A stretch of DNA of 59,782 nucleotides from Corticimicrobacter sp040137905 (GTDB lineage Bacteria > Pseudomonadota > Gammaproteobacteria > Burkholderiales > Burkholderiaceae_B). Positions within the stretch are counted from its first letter, which is position 1. Each line of letters opens with the position of its first letter. The stretch spans positions 1 to 59,782 of the forward strand of contig NZ_JBEFDG010000040.1 of the NCBI RefSeq assembly GCF_040137905.1. Reading direction: 5' to 3'. Made by a program: the position numbers and the translations under genes. Below, in pieces: positions 17,650-26,126 of this stretch. The notes beneath the pieces were generated by a model. That model saw only the letters and a program-made list of their open reading frames with translations, was not told where the DNA came from and searched no databases.

Positions 17650-19470
17650 ATGACTACGCACCGATTCCTTGCCGGAGCCATTCTTCCGACCATCCTCCCG
17701 CTGCATACGCGCAAGCACCCTGCGGCCAACGATCCCATAGATACGATGAATGCATTGAATACCGCCGTCGCCCCTGCCGTCGAAGTCGGCAGCACCATGA
17801 ATGAATACCTCAACCGGCGCGACTGGCGCATCAATGCCAACGCCAACCAGGGCTACTCGCTGGGCGGACTGATCCTGAATGTCTCGGGCAAGGTCGTGGC
17901 CAACTACTGGCTGAGCCACATCTACCCCGAAGCCATCGGCCAGGCACATCGACAGGCAGATCTGCACATCCACGATCTGGACGTGTTCGCCGGCTACTGC
18001 GCAGGCTGGTCATTGCGTACCCTGCTGCACGAAGGCCTCAACGGAGTGCCGGGCAAGGTCGAGGCCGCACCGCCCAAGCACCTGTCGAGCGCGGTCGGCC
18101 AGATCGTCAACTTCCTGGGTACGCTTCAAAATGAATGGGCCGGCGCACAGGCGTTCAGTTCGTTCGACACCTATATGGCCCCCTTCATTCGCAAGGACAA
18201 CCTGCCGTATGCCGAAGTGCTGCAGTGCATCCAGGAACTGATCTACAACCTGAACGTTCCCTCGCGCTGGGGTACGCAGACCCCGTTTACCAACCTGACC
18301 TTCGACTGGGTCTGCCCGGAAGACCTGCGCGAACAGGTGCCGGTCATCGGTGGCGAAACAATGTCCTTCCAGTACGGCGACCTGCAGGCCGAGATGGACA
18401 TGATCAACCAGGCCTATATCGAGGTCATGATGAAGGGCGACGCCAAGGGGCGCGCCTTTACCTTTCCCATTCCCACCTACAACATCACGCGTGATTTCGA
18501 CTGGCACACCCCCAATGCCGACCGCCTGTTCGAAATGACGGCACGCTATGGCCTGCCGTATTTCCAGAATTTCATCAATTCGGAACTCGAGCCCAACATG
18601 ATCCGCTCGATGTGCTGCCGCCTGCAGCTCGATCTGCGCGAGCTGCTCAAGCGGGGCAACGGACTGTTCGGTTCGGCCGAGCAGACGGGCTCGCTGGGCG
18701 TGGTGACGGTCAATTGCGCCCGCCTGGGCCACCTCCATGCCGGTGACGAAGCTGGGCTGATCAGCCGCCTCGACGAACTGCTGGAACTGGGCAAGGTCAG
18801 CCTGGAGATCAAGCGCGAAGTCATCCAGCAGCATATGGATGATGGACTGTTTCCCTATACCCGGCGCTATCTGGGCACATTGCGCAATCACTTCTCGACA
18901 CTGGGCGTAAACGGCATCAACGAAATGATCCGCAATTTCACGCACGACGAGCACGACCTCACGACGCCCTGGGGCCACGCCTTTGCGGTGCGCCTGCTGG
19001 ATCACGTGCGTGCCCGCATGGTCGAGTTCCAGGAAGAAACCGGCCACCTGTACAACCTGGAAGCCACGCCGGCAGAAGGCACTACTTACCGCTTTGCCAA
19101 GGAAGACCGCAAGCGCTGGCCCGAGATCCTGCAGGCCGGTACCAGCGACATGCCTTACTACACCAACTCGTCGCAATTGCCTGTCGGCTTCACCGACGAT
19201 CCGTTCGAGGCGCTCGAGCGCCAGGACGAGCTGCAGCGCAAATACACCGGCGGCACGGTCCTGCACCTTTACATGACCGAAGCACTGTCCTCGGCCGACG
19301 CCTGCCGTACGCTGGTGCAGCGTGCGCTGGGCCGCTTCCGGCTGCCCTACATCACCGTGACCCCGACTTTCTCGATCTGCCCCAAGCATGGTTATCTGTC
19401 GGGACATCACGAATTCTGCCCTAAGTGCGATGCCGAACTGATGGCGCAGAAACAGGAACACCTGCACTGA
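17650..19470 (+). CDS. nrdD: Anaerobic (class III) ribonucleoside-triphosphate reductase catalytic subunit lacking its glycyl-radical domain
   Basis: 606 residues. The barrel is clear: DWRINANANQGYSLGG near 56, NVPSRWGTQTPFTNLTFD, then IRSMCCRLQLDLRELLKRG with C322/C323 (one is the expected thiyl cysteine), GSLGVVTVNCARLG, and a C-terminal zinc site CPKHGY...CPKC. Normal NrdD proteins continue past this zinc site into a glycyl-radical segment; here a stop follows within nine residues and the radical segment is encoded by the next gene. There is no N-terminal ATP-cone. ATG at 17650 has GGAG seven bases upstream; a later ATG (17746) lacks one. It makes dNTPs without oxygen, in the cytosol. Confidence 0.93.
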   Translation: MTTHRFLAGAILPTILPLHTRKHPAANDPIDTMNALNTAVAPAVEVGSTMNEYLNRRDWRINANANQGYSLGGLILNVSGKVVANYWLSHIYPEAIGQAHRQADLHIHDLDVFAGYCAGWSLRTLLHEGLNGVPGKVEAAPPKHLSSAVGQIVNFLGTLQNEWAGAQAFSSFDTYMAPFIRKDNLPYAEVLQCIQELIYNLNVPSRWGTQTPFTNLTFDWVCPEDLREQVPVIGGETMSFQYGDLQAEMDMINQAYIEVMMKGDAKGRAFTFPIPTYNITRDFDWHTPNADRLFEMTARYGLPYFQNFINSELEPNMIRSMCCRLQLDLRELLKRGNGLFGSAEQTGSLGVVTVNCARLGHLHAGDEAGLISRLDELLELGKVSLEIKREVIQQHMDDGLFPYTRRYLGTLRNHFSTLGVNGINEMIRNFTHDEHDLTTPWGHAFAVRLLDHVRARMVEFQEETGHLYNLEATPAEGTTYRFAKEDRKRWPEILQAGTSDMPYYTNSSQLPVGFTDDPFEALERQDELQRKYTGGTVLHLYMTEALSSADACRTLVQRALGRFRLPYITVTPTFSICPKHGYLSGHHEFCPKCDAELMAQKQEHLH

Positions 19471-19520
19471 CTGCGCAGGCGCTTTACCAAAACTTTTTGA
19501 AATCTCAAGGAACTACCGAT

Positions 19521-19736
19521 ATGTCTACTCATACCGACACCCCCGTCAAGGCTCAGGCTGCCCACCCCGTGCTGGACAACGCAGAACGCCAGCGTTGCGA
19601 AATCTGGACCCGCGTGATGGGCTACCACCGCCCGGTTGAGTCGTTCAATATCGGCAAGCAAGGCGAGTTCCACGAGCGCCAGTTCTTTGTCGAGCCCAGC
19701 CAGGCCGGTCGCGCCCAAGTACGAGCACACGCATGA
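19521..19736 (+). CDS. Separate glycyl-radical domain protein of class III ribonucleotide reductase
   Basis: A 71-residue protein. Its centre, RCEIWTRVMGYHRPVESFN then IGKQGEFHERQFF, is the radical-bearing segment that normally forms the C-terminus of NrdD; G34 in RVMGYH is the expected glycyl radical. It starts at an ATG with AAGGA nine bases upstream, 50 bases after the nrdD stop and in another frame, and ends in a four-base ATGA overlap with nrdG. These signals argue for a real separate gene, not a frameshift error. It should dock onto NrdD and be activated by NrdG, as GrcA/YfiD docks onto pyruvate formate-lyase. Confidence 0.85.
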   Translation: MSTHTDTPVKAQAAHPVLDNAERQRCEIWTRVMGYHRPVESFNIGKQGEFHERQFFVEPSQAGRAQVRAHA

Positions 19737-20515
19737 TCTCCGACCGTCCGGCCTGCGCCACCGCCCCTGCCACTGCCGAGCGGCCCGTCGTCTGGCCCGG
19801 ACGGTCGCAACTGCGCCCTGATCGCGTTCTCAAGATCGGTGGGCTGACGCCCTTCAGCGCGACCGACTATCCCGGTCACCTGTCGGCCGTGATTTTCGTG
19901 CAGGGCTGCCCGTGGCGTTGCCACTATTGCCACAACCCGCACCTGCAGCCACGCACCCGTCACAGCCCGCTATCGTGGCCCGATCTGCGTGACTGGCTGG
20001 AACGGCGGCGCGGCCTGCTGGATGCGGTCGTATTCTGTGGTGGGGAACCCCTGATGGATCCCATGCTGCCCGAAGCCGTGCTCGAAGCCAAGGCCATGGG
20101 TTTCAAGATTGCCTTGCACAGTGGAGGCTCGTACCCTGCCCCGCTGCGAAAAATCCTGCCATACCTGGACTGGATAGGCCTGGATATCAAGACCGGCTTC
20201 GACGATTATGCCGATATCACCTGCATTCCCAAAAGCGGCGATCCCGTGCGGGACAGCCTGGCCCACATGCTGCAAAGTGGTGTCAGCTACGAATGCCGGA
20301 CCACGATCCATCCAGACCTGCACAACGATGCCGGCATCCTGGCCCTGGCTCGGCAACTGGCCGCCTACGGCGTACAGCATTACGCACTGCAGCGCTTCCG
20401 ACCTGACGGCTGCGACAACGATGCACTCAAGGCCACCATGTATGCGGGCACGTTCCCGTCATCGGATACGCTGGCAGAAATTGCCGGTCTGTTTCCGGAT
20501 TTCGTGGTGCGTTGA
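19733..20515 (+). CDS. nrdG: Anaerobic ribonucleotide reductase activating protein (radical SAM)
   Basis: A 260-residue radical-SAM enzyme that installs the glycyl radical. CPWRCHYCHN places the cluster cysteines at C59, C63 and C66; VVFCGGEPL is the SAM-binding GGE motif and LDWIGLDIKTGFDDY a later core strand. It belongs to the longer NrdG type (TIGR02495-like) rather than the 154-residue E. coli form, with an extra N-terminal 35 residues rich in Ala/Arg/Pro. Its start overlaps the stop of the glycyl-radical gene, so the two are probably translated in fixed ratio. Confidence 0.93.
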   Translation: MISDRPACATAPATAERPVVWPGRSQLRPDRVLKIGGLTPFSATDYPGHLSAVIFVQGCPWRCHYCHNPHLQPRTRHSPLSWPDLRDWLERRRGLLDAVVFCGGEPLMDPMLPEAVLEAKAMGFKIALHSGGSYPAPLRKILPYLDWIGLDIKTGFDDYADITCIPKSGDPVRDSLAHMLQSGVSYECRTTIHPDLHNDAGILALARQLAAYGVQHYALQRFRPDGCDNDALKATMYAGTFPSSDTLAEIAGLFPDFVVR

Positions 20516-20530
20516 TTCAAATAGCGCGGG

Positions 20531-21265
20531 TCAACGGGAAGGTGCCAGCCCGGCATCAAGCGTCTCGCGCTCGTCAAAGACAAAACAGTTGCCCTGGTAG
20601 GACTGCCCGCCTGCCAATTCGAAATACTTGAGGATGCCCCCCTCGAGCTGGTAGACATTTTCCATGCCGATTTCCTGCATGTAGATCACTGCCTTTTCAC
20701 AGCGGATACCGCCCGTGCAGAAACCGACCACGGTCTTGCCCTCGAAGTCGGCGCGGTGCGCCTGCAGGGCATCGGGAAACTGCGAGAATTTTTCGAGCCG
20801 CCAGTCCACCGCGTTTTCAAACGTGCCGGCATCGACCTCGAAATCATTGCGGGTATCGAGCATGACGACCTCGCGGCCGGCATCATCCTGGCCTGCCGCC
20901 AGCCAGCGCGCCAGCGTCGGCGCATCGACCACCGGGGCACGGCCATTTTCAGGGCGGATCGACGGGTGATTCATGCGGATGATTTCGCGCTTGATCTTGA
21001 CCAGCATCTTGCCGAACGGCTGCGTATCCGACCAACTGTACTTGGGCTCCATATCTGCAAAGCGGGTATCGCTGCGCAGCCATGCCACGAAAGCATCCAG
21101 TTCTTCCTGAGCCCCGGCCAGGAACAGGTTGATGCCTTCCTCGGCCAGCAGGATCGTGCCCTTGAGACCATGCTGGTGAGTATGTTCGAGCAGGGTTTCG
21201 CGCAAAACCGGCAGGTCGCCGAGCGTAATGAATTTATAGGCGGAGATATTGACGACGGAAGACAC
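20531..21265 (-). CDS. trhO: tRNA uridine(34) hydroxylase TrhO (rhodanese-like, YceA family)
   Basis: A 244-residue cytosolic protein that hydroxylates uridine 34 of certain tRNAs using an oxygen/prephenate-independent branch. The N-terminal acylphosphatase-like half (LKGTILLAEEGINLFLAG) is followed by a rhodanese domain with the reactive cysteine in GFCTGGIRCEKA near residue 182 and VYQLEGGILKYFE. Start is a GTG at 21265; no ATG fits. Convergent with nrdG (15 bases between stops) and 74 bases downstream of mdtP-like gene on the same strand. Confidence 0.92.
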   Translation of the reverse strand: MSSVVNISAYKFITLGDLPVLRETLLEHTHQHGLKGTILLAEEGINLFLAGAQEELDAFVAWLRSDTRFADMEPKYSWSDTQPFGKMLVKIKREIIRMNHPSIRPENGRAPVVDAPTLARWLAAGQDDAGREVVMLDTRNDFEVDAGTFENAVDWRLEKFSQFPDALQAHRADFEGKTVVGFCTGGIRCEKAVIYMQEIGMENVYQLEGGILKYFELAGGQSYQGNCFVFDERETLDAGLAPSR

Positions 21266-21339
21266 GGATGCACAGCCGGAAATTGACGATACCCCATTTT
21301 ATGCCAGAGGCACCGCCACACTCCCGTGCACCGCAGAAT

Positions 21340-22860
21340 TTACCTGACTGCGTCGGCGGCCGGCAACCAGTCTTCCTGGGGATGGATCATGGCACCGGTG
21401 GCAAACGCCAGGTTGGCGGCTGTCACCAGAGCCATGCTGTAGGCATCGGCACGCGCCTGGCGGGCTTCGAGCAGGCGGGTCGCCATCTCGGTCGCCAGCG
21501 TGATGGTGCCAACCCCTGACTCGAAGGCCGCCAGCGCGGCATCGTAGGCCGTCTGCGCGGTACGCACCAGGTCATCGGCAGCCTGGTGCCCCTGCAATGC
21601 CGAGTTCAGCATGGTTTCGGCCGCGACCATCTCGCGCACCGCATCGCGCTGCAACGTCTGCAGTGTCTCACGCGCAGACTCATGGCGAATCTCGGCCCGC
21701 TGCAGCTGGGTACGCCGCAGCCCGCCATCGTAGAGCGGCAGCGACACCCCCAGCAGTACACCACGCGAGGTGGCCTGCTGGCTCAGGGTCGGCAGGCCGC
21801 GCACGTCAAAACTGGTGCGGCTGTGCGAGGCCACGGCCCCCAGGTAGACCTTGGGCAGAAACTCAGCCTCGGCTGCGCGTATCCCTGCTTCGGCAGCCTT
21901 GGCTGCGGCATACGCTGCAACGACGTCCGGACGCCGTGCGATAGCCATATCCAGCGCCTCCTGGGTCAGGGCACTTTCCGGCCCCGGCAGGGTGCGCAGC
22001 GACGGCGCAGCCACCTCAATGCGCGTCATGGGCGGCAGACCCACGGCCCCCAGCAGGGCCAGGTAGATGTTGCGCTCCAGGCCTTCGCTGTTGACCAGGT
22101 GGAACTGTGCCTGGGAAACAGCCTGCCTGGCCACGGCCAGCTCGACCGTGGTTCCCACGCCGGCACGCAGCCGGGCGGCAGCGGCCGCCTCGACTGCCTT
22201 CTGGTTGGCAAGCGCCTCGTGGGCCAGCCGGGTACGGCTGCGGGCGGCTTCGTACTGGTAATACTGGTCAGTGACATCCCGGATGACCTTCTGATGGATG
22301 CCGTTGAACAGGACATTGGCGGCAAATGAAAGCTGCTCGGCCCCTTCAAGCAGCGCTGCACGCTGCCCGAAGTCAAACAGCAACCACCCCAGTGCCAATG
22401 ATGGTACGGTCCCCTGCACTTTGGTATCGATATCGCTGATACCGGCAATATCGGTCGGCAAAGGCCGACGGGTACGCTGCTGCCCGGTCAGGACATTGGC
22501 CGACAACTGAGGCAGGAAAGTCGCCTCGACCAGGCCGGTGGCCAGCGCTGCTTCGCGGGCATGGTTCCAGGCCTGCCGGGTCTGGGGATTTTCACGCTGA
22601 GCCAGGTCGATGAGCTGCGCCAGATCGTAGGCCCCCTCCTGCAAGGGGATTGCGGCCTGCCCGGATGCCGGCTGGCTGAGTGCCCGGATATAGGGCACGC
22701 CAAAGCCATCGACAGGTGCCTCGCTGACTTCCTGACTGATCCCGTCGGGTGCGGTACCGTGCCAGGGTCGGTCGGAGCTGGCAGGTGCGCGATCGAGCGC
22801 CTGCCCGGCGCAGCCGGCCAGCAGCAGCGTGACAGGCAGGAGTTTGTATATCGTCATCAT
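21340..22860 (-). CDS. mdtP: Outer-membrane efflux lipoprotein, TolC/NodT family (MdtP-like)
   Basis: A 506-residue outer-membrane channel. Signal peptide with lipobox LLAGC (Cys at about 17). Two TolC-type coiled-coil/barrel repeats follow, each with the usual alpha-helical motifs (e.g. ARSRTRLAHEALANQKAVEAAAAARLRAGVGTTVE and its second-half counterpart ALAAFESGVGTITLATEMATRLLEARQARADAYSMAL). It ends the ytcA-mdtN-mdtO-mdtP-like operon and overlaps mdtO by four bases. Together they form a tripartite pump; E. coli MdtNOP/SdsRQP exports aromatic compounds. Symbol is by operon analogy. Confidence 0.85.
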   Translation of the reverse strand: MMTIYKLLPVTLLLAGCAGQALDRAPASSDRPWHGTAPDGISQEVSEAPVDGFGVPYIRALSQPASGQAAIPLQEGAYDLAQLIDLAQRENPQTRQAWNHAREAALATGLVEATFLPQLSANVLTGQQRTRRPLPTDIAGISDIDTKVQGTVPSLALGWLLFDFGQRAALLEGAEQLSFAANVLFNGIHQKVIRDVTDQYYQYEAARSRTRLAHEALANQKAVEAAAAARLRAGVGTTVELAVARQAVSQAQFHLVNSEGLERNIYLALLGAVGLPPMTRIEVAAPSLRTLPGPESALTQEALDMAIARRPDVVAAYAAAKAAEAGIRAAEAEFLPKVYLGAVASHSRTSFDVRGLPTLSQQATSRGVLLGVSLPLYDGGLRRTQLQRAEIRHESARETLQTLQRDAVREMVAAETMLNSALQGHQAADDLVRTAQTAYDAALAAFESGVGTITLATEMATRLLEARQARADAYSMALVTAANLAFATGAMIHPQEDWLPAADAVR

Positions 22861-24713
22861 GCAGGGCTCATTGTCAGTGTCTGCCTGAACCCGGCCAGTT
22901 TTGCCATGGCATCCTCCCGGGATGCGGCACTGGCCGTCTTGGGCTGCCGGGCAGGAAAGGTCTGCGCGACATAGGTTTGTTCCAGATCGTCAGCCAGTGC
23001 ATGCAGGCGCTGCAGGCGCTCACGGCCGGGATGCACGCTGGCGGGTTCGAAATGGGACATGACCAGTTGTTCGCGCGCAGCGGCAATCTGGGCCAGGGCA
23101 CTGTCGGCATAGGCACGCAATCGCCAGGGACCATAGTCCACATCGCTGCAGCGCAATGCCGTCGCCTCGATCACGGCAGCCAGTTTGCGCTCGGCCAGCC
23201 GGGCCGCACTCACCGGCCAGACGCGGGTAAACAGGACATACATGACCACATTGCCGAGCAGGATACCAATCGTTCGGTCCATGGCGACCGACAGTTCGAC
23301 CTTTGGGCCGAACCCCTGCAGGACCGTCAGCAGAAATGCCAGCCCCACCTGCACACCGGCATAGGCGATACGCTCCGAGCCGCTCGACACCCAGGCTGCG
23401 CACAGGATGCCGACAAATACCAGCAGCATCAATTCGCCGATCGAGGTCATCTGCGGCATCAGCAGCAGAATGGACAGTACGCCCATCAGTGCACCGATCA
23501 GGCAGCCGATGATGCGCAGAGTCAGCTTGTGCACCGTTTCTCCGGTCGAGCCCAGGGCCACGATATAGCAGGTGATCATGGCCGTATGGATATCCTGCCA
23601 CTGCAATGCGGTATAGACCAGATAGCAGAAGATGGCACCCAATGTCGTTTTCAGGGCAAAGCGGGTGTATTCCGGATTGGTCAACGCATCGGCAAAGAAA
23701 AAGCCTGCCGACGGTTCTTTCACCTTGTGCTGCTCCGCCCCCGGCACCACCGGAAAGGCAGCCAGCATGCCAGCCAGCGCCCCGGCCGGATCGGTCGCCG
23801 CCGCGGTGTCCTCGACCTGCTGCGCTGCCAGAGTGCGCACATCGCCTGCCTGTACTGCCGCAGCCAGCATCAGGCAACGCTCGCCCTGGCGTAACCGCCA
23901 GGTATCGGCAGCCGCATCGGAAGGCAATGCAGCAGCAGCCACCATCAAGGCATAGGTACTCCTGATCGCATCGGCCAGCAGGCGTATTTCCTTGCTCGAG
24001 GAAAGGTGGAACAACTGGACGAACAGCATGGCCTTGCCGATCGACTCATTGCCTTCCCGGATGCGCTCCAGCAGGCGCGGCCGGGCCGTTTCGTCCTGGG
24101 CACCAGATGTCGGCACAGGCGGGTCGGTATCCGCTCCTGCCTGCAACACCGCCGCCACGATGCGCAGCCGCTCGGCTATTTCAGTCCGCACGAGCCTCAG
24201 CGGCGACCGGCCAAAGGCCGCGCAAAAGGCCACCAGCGTTGCCATGGGCACCAGCGCCATCAGCCATGCATACAGCAATGCCCGCGTTGCCACCTCGCCC
24301 AGCGGCACCATGCCCAGCAAAGACATGATGAAGCCCATGACCAGCGCGATGATGTTGCCGACCGGCCCGAGCGGGCTGGCGGCCCCCAGGTACAGAAAGA
24401 GAAAGGAACTGAGGGCGAGCACCACCATGTGCATCATCGGGCTGTCGATGGTCCAGCGCATCAGGATGAACATGATGCCGACCACGATGGAGACCAGCAC
24501 ACAGATCCCCAGCCCCATCAGCATGCTTTCGCCTGTGTTCGGCTTCATCACGAACAGGATCAGGTAGCAGCCGATCGCCACCAGTGGCAACTGGTAGATC
24601 ATGAAGATCGACGATGCCAGCATGCAGATGGCCGCAACCCGCCAGGCCGTGGCCAGCCGGCCGTCAAACGGTGCCAGCTCTTTCTTGAGGATCTCCCAGA
24701 TCGCGTGCGGCAC
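22857..24713 (-). CDS. mdtO: FUSC-type inner-membrane exporter (MdtO-like)
   Basis: A 618-residue membrane protein of the fusaric-acid-resistance/AaeB-like family: two blocks of about five to six membrane helices (residues about 25-180 and 345-490) separated by soluble segments. Start is a GTG at 24713, ten bases before the mdtN-like gene ends. It provides the inner-membrane step of the pump; energy is presumably proton-motive force. A long antisense open frame on the other strand is a composition shadow. The substrate is unknown; aromatic acids or cationic dyes are typical for this family. Confidence 0.88.
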   Translation of the reverse strand: MPHAIWEILKKELAPFDGRLATAWRVAAICMLASSIFMIYQLPLVAIGCYLILFVMKPNTGESMLMGLGICVLVSIVVGIMFILMRWTIDSPMMHMVVLALSSFLFLYLGAASPLGPVGNIIALVMGFIMSLLGMVPLGEVATRALLYAWLMALVPMATLVAFCAAFGRSPLRLVRTEIAERLRIVAAVLQAGADTDPPVPTSGAQDETARPRLLERIREGNESIGKAMLFVQLFHLSSSKEIRLLADAIRSTYALMVAAAALPSDAAADTWRLRQGERCLMLAAAVQAGDVRTLAAQQVEDTAAATDPAGALAGMLAAFPVVPGAEQHKVKEPSAGFFFADALTNPEYTRFALKTTLGAIFCYLVYTALQWQDIHTAMITCYIVALGSTGETVHKLTLRIIGCLIGALMGVLSILLLMPQMTSIGELMLLVFVGILCAAWVSSGSERIAYAGVQVGLAFLLTVLQGFGPKVELSVAMDRTIGILLGNVVMYVLFTRVWPVSAARLAERKLAAVIEATALRCSDVDYGPWRLRAYADSALAQIAAAREQLVMSHFEPASVHPGRERLQRLHALADDLEQTYVAQTFPARQPKTASAASREDAMAKLAGFRQTLTMSPA

Positions 24714-24722
24714 CGTGCGGCC

Positions 24723-25772
24723 TCAGCAATCCACGCCAGGTCGTACCGCCACCGTGGCCGAAGCCCCCATGCGCATCAGGTCCTCGGGCGGATCCTGCAG
24801 CAGGATGCGTACAGGAAAACGCTGCGCGACACGTACCCAGTTGAGGGATTTCTGCACATAGGGCAAGGCACGCGGCAGGGAAATCATGTCTTCGTTGTTG
24901 ACCCCCCAGCCGATGCTGTCGACCCGTCCCTCGATACGACGGGTCGGATCAATCATGGTGTAGACCACCGCGCAATTGCCCCCACGAATGGCCAGCAGGT
25001 CGGTCTCGCGAAAGAATGCCGTGGCATACCAGCGCTCGGAATTGATCAGGGTAAAGAGAGATTGCCCGGGTGCCAGACGCTCGCCGGGCGACACCAGCAG
25101 GCCCACCACCAGCCCATCGTTGAGGGCATGCACCTCGGTATCGGCCAGGGCCTTGCGGGCCAGGCCCAGCGTGGCCTGGGCCTGCATCACGGCGGCTTCG
25201 GCCGCTTCCATTTCACCGACCAGTTCGCGGGCTGCCTCGGCCTGCGACAATGCCTGCGTCAGGCTGATGCGGGCATCGCGTTCTGCCGTCGCGGCCGTGT
25301 CCAGTTGCTGCTGCGGCACATAACCCTTGGCCGCCAGGGGCTGCAAACGACGCAAGGTTCGTTCGGCCAGTTCCAGGTTGGTGCGGGCCCGCGCGATCTG
25401 CTCATCGGCAATCGCCGCATTGGCCGCCTCGGCGCGAATCTGGCGACCTCGCGTGGACAATACGGCCTGCGCCATTTCCAGCCCGGCCTCGGCCTGCTGC
25501 AACTGCAGTTCGTAAACCGTCGGATCCAGCCGGAACAGCAGATCGCCACGCTTGACGCGCGCGCCCTCCTCGACCGCGAGCTCGATCAACTGCCCGGGCA
25601 CGGCCGCGCTGATATGCACGATATTGGCCTGCAAGGCTGCATCCTCGGACAGCGGATTGAGTTCGTCATGCCGCAGGTAGGCAATGGCGGCGATCAGGGT
25701 AAGACCGATGAACAGGACCGCAACGGCAATGGCTGCAGGACGCTTGGAAGATCGCTGGGCAGAAGTCGTCAT
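24723..25772 (-). CDS. mdtN: HlyD-family membrane fusion protein (MdtN-like)
   Basis: A 349-residue periplasmic adaptor with one N-terminal membrane helix (about 14-32). It shows the lipoyl half motif VPGQLIELAVEEGARVKRGDLLFRLDP, a coiled-coil hairpin (about 85-205), then TLINSERWYATAFFRETDLLAIRGG and SLNWVRVAQRFPVRILLQDP, which align well with E. coli MdtN as I recall it (SINWVRVAQRFPVKI). It links the MdtO-like pump to the MdtP-like channel. Six bases separate it from the ytcA-like gene. Confidence 0.9.
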   Translation of the reverse strand: MTTSAQRSSKRPAAIAVAVLFIGLTLIAAIAYLRHDELNPLSEDAALQANIVHISAAVPGQLIELAVEEGARVKRGDLLFRLDPTVYELQLQQAEAGLEMAQAVLSTRGRQIRAEAANAAIADEQIARARTNLELAERTLRRLQPLAAKGYVPQQQLDTAATAERDARISLTQALSQAEAARELVGEMEAAEAAVMQAQATLGLARKALADTEVHALNDGLVVGLLVSPGERLAPGQSLFTLINSERWYATAFFRETDLLAIRGGNCAVVYTMIDPTRRIEGRVDSIGWGVNNEDMISLPRALPYVQKSLNWVRVAQRFPVRILLQDPPEDLMRMGASATVAVRPGVDC

Positions 25773-25778
25773 GTGGGA

Positions 25779-26048
25779 TCAACGGGGAGAATAGGCATAG
25801 GCGAAGGCCATGGCGAACAGTACGGTCAGGCAGACATAGACCAGCAGCCGCAGCGGCAACTGGTCATCGATGCCAGTCCGTACCAGCACCCAGCGCACCA
25901 GGAAAGTCAGGGGAATGCCCAGCGCCGTTCCCACCAGCCAGGCCGGGAAATACGAGCCGAACAGCAGGAATTCCCCGGCACGCGGGGTACCGCAGCCCGT
26001 CAGCAGACATGCGGTCATCACCGCCATCAAAGCACTGCGCACATGCAT
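25779..26048 (-). CDS. ytcA: YtcA-family small lipoprotein/membrane protein
   Basis: 89 residues: signal peptide with lipobox LLTGC (Cys18), then two membrane helices (about 35-52 and 67-85). Size, topology and the motif GSYFPAWL...L match the E. coli YtcA family, whose gene also precedes mdtNOP. AAGGATG lies eight bases upstream of the ATG. Function is unknown; presumably an accessory part of the efflux system. First gene of the operon; a perfect palindrome lies 47 bases upstream. Confidence 0.75.
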   Translation of the reverse strand: MHVRSALMAVMTACLLTGCGTPRAGEFLLFGSYFPAWLVGTALGIPLTFLVRWVLVRTGIDDQLPLRLLVYVCLTVLFAMAFAYAYSPR

Positions 26049-26094
26049 GCGGTATTCATCCTTTTGCAGATATCGGAAGTCTTCACATATTATG

Positions 26095-26110
26095 ACCTGA
26101 ATTTTCAGGT
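26095..26110. promoter_or_regulatory. Perfect 16-base palindrome upstream of the efflux operon
   Basis: ACCTGAA-TT-TTCAGGT lies between the trpB stop (26127) and the ytcA-like start (26048). On the minus strand it is followed by CATAAT, a likely -10. This is the size and shape of a MarR/TetR-type operator, but no regulator gene is adjacent. Confidence 0.5.
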
Positions 26111-26126
26111 AATTTCCGTTCCGCCC

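Noticed and set aside
19425..19520. Possibility that nrdD and the glycyl-radical ORF are one gene broken by a sequencing frameshift
   Set aside because: The small ORF has its own AAGGA site and ATG, lies 50 bases after the stop, and both proteins have complete domain ends. A frameshift error cannot be fully excluded without reads, so it is given as a test in the finding.
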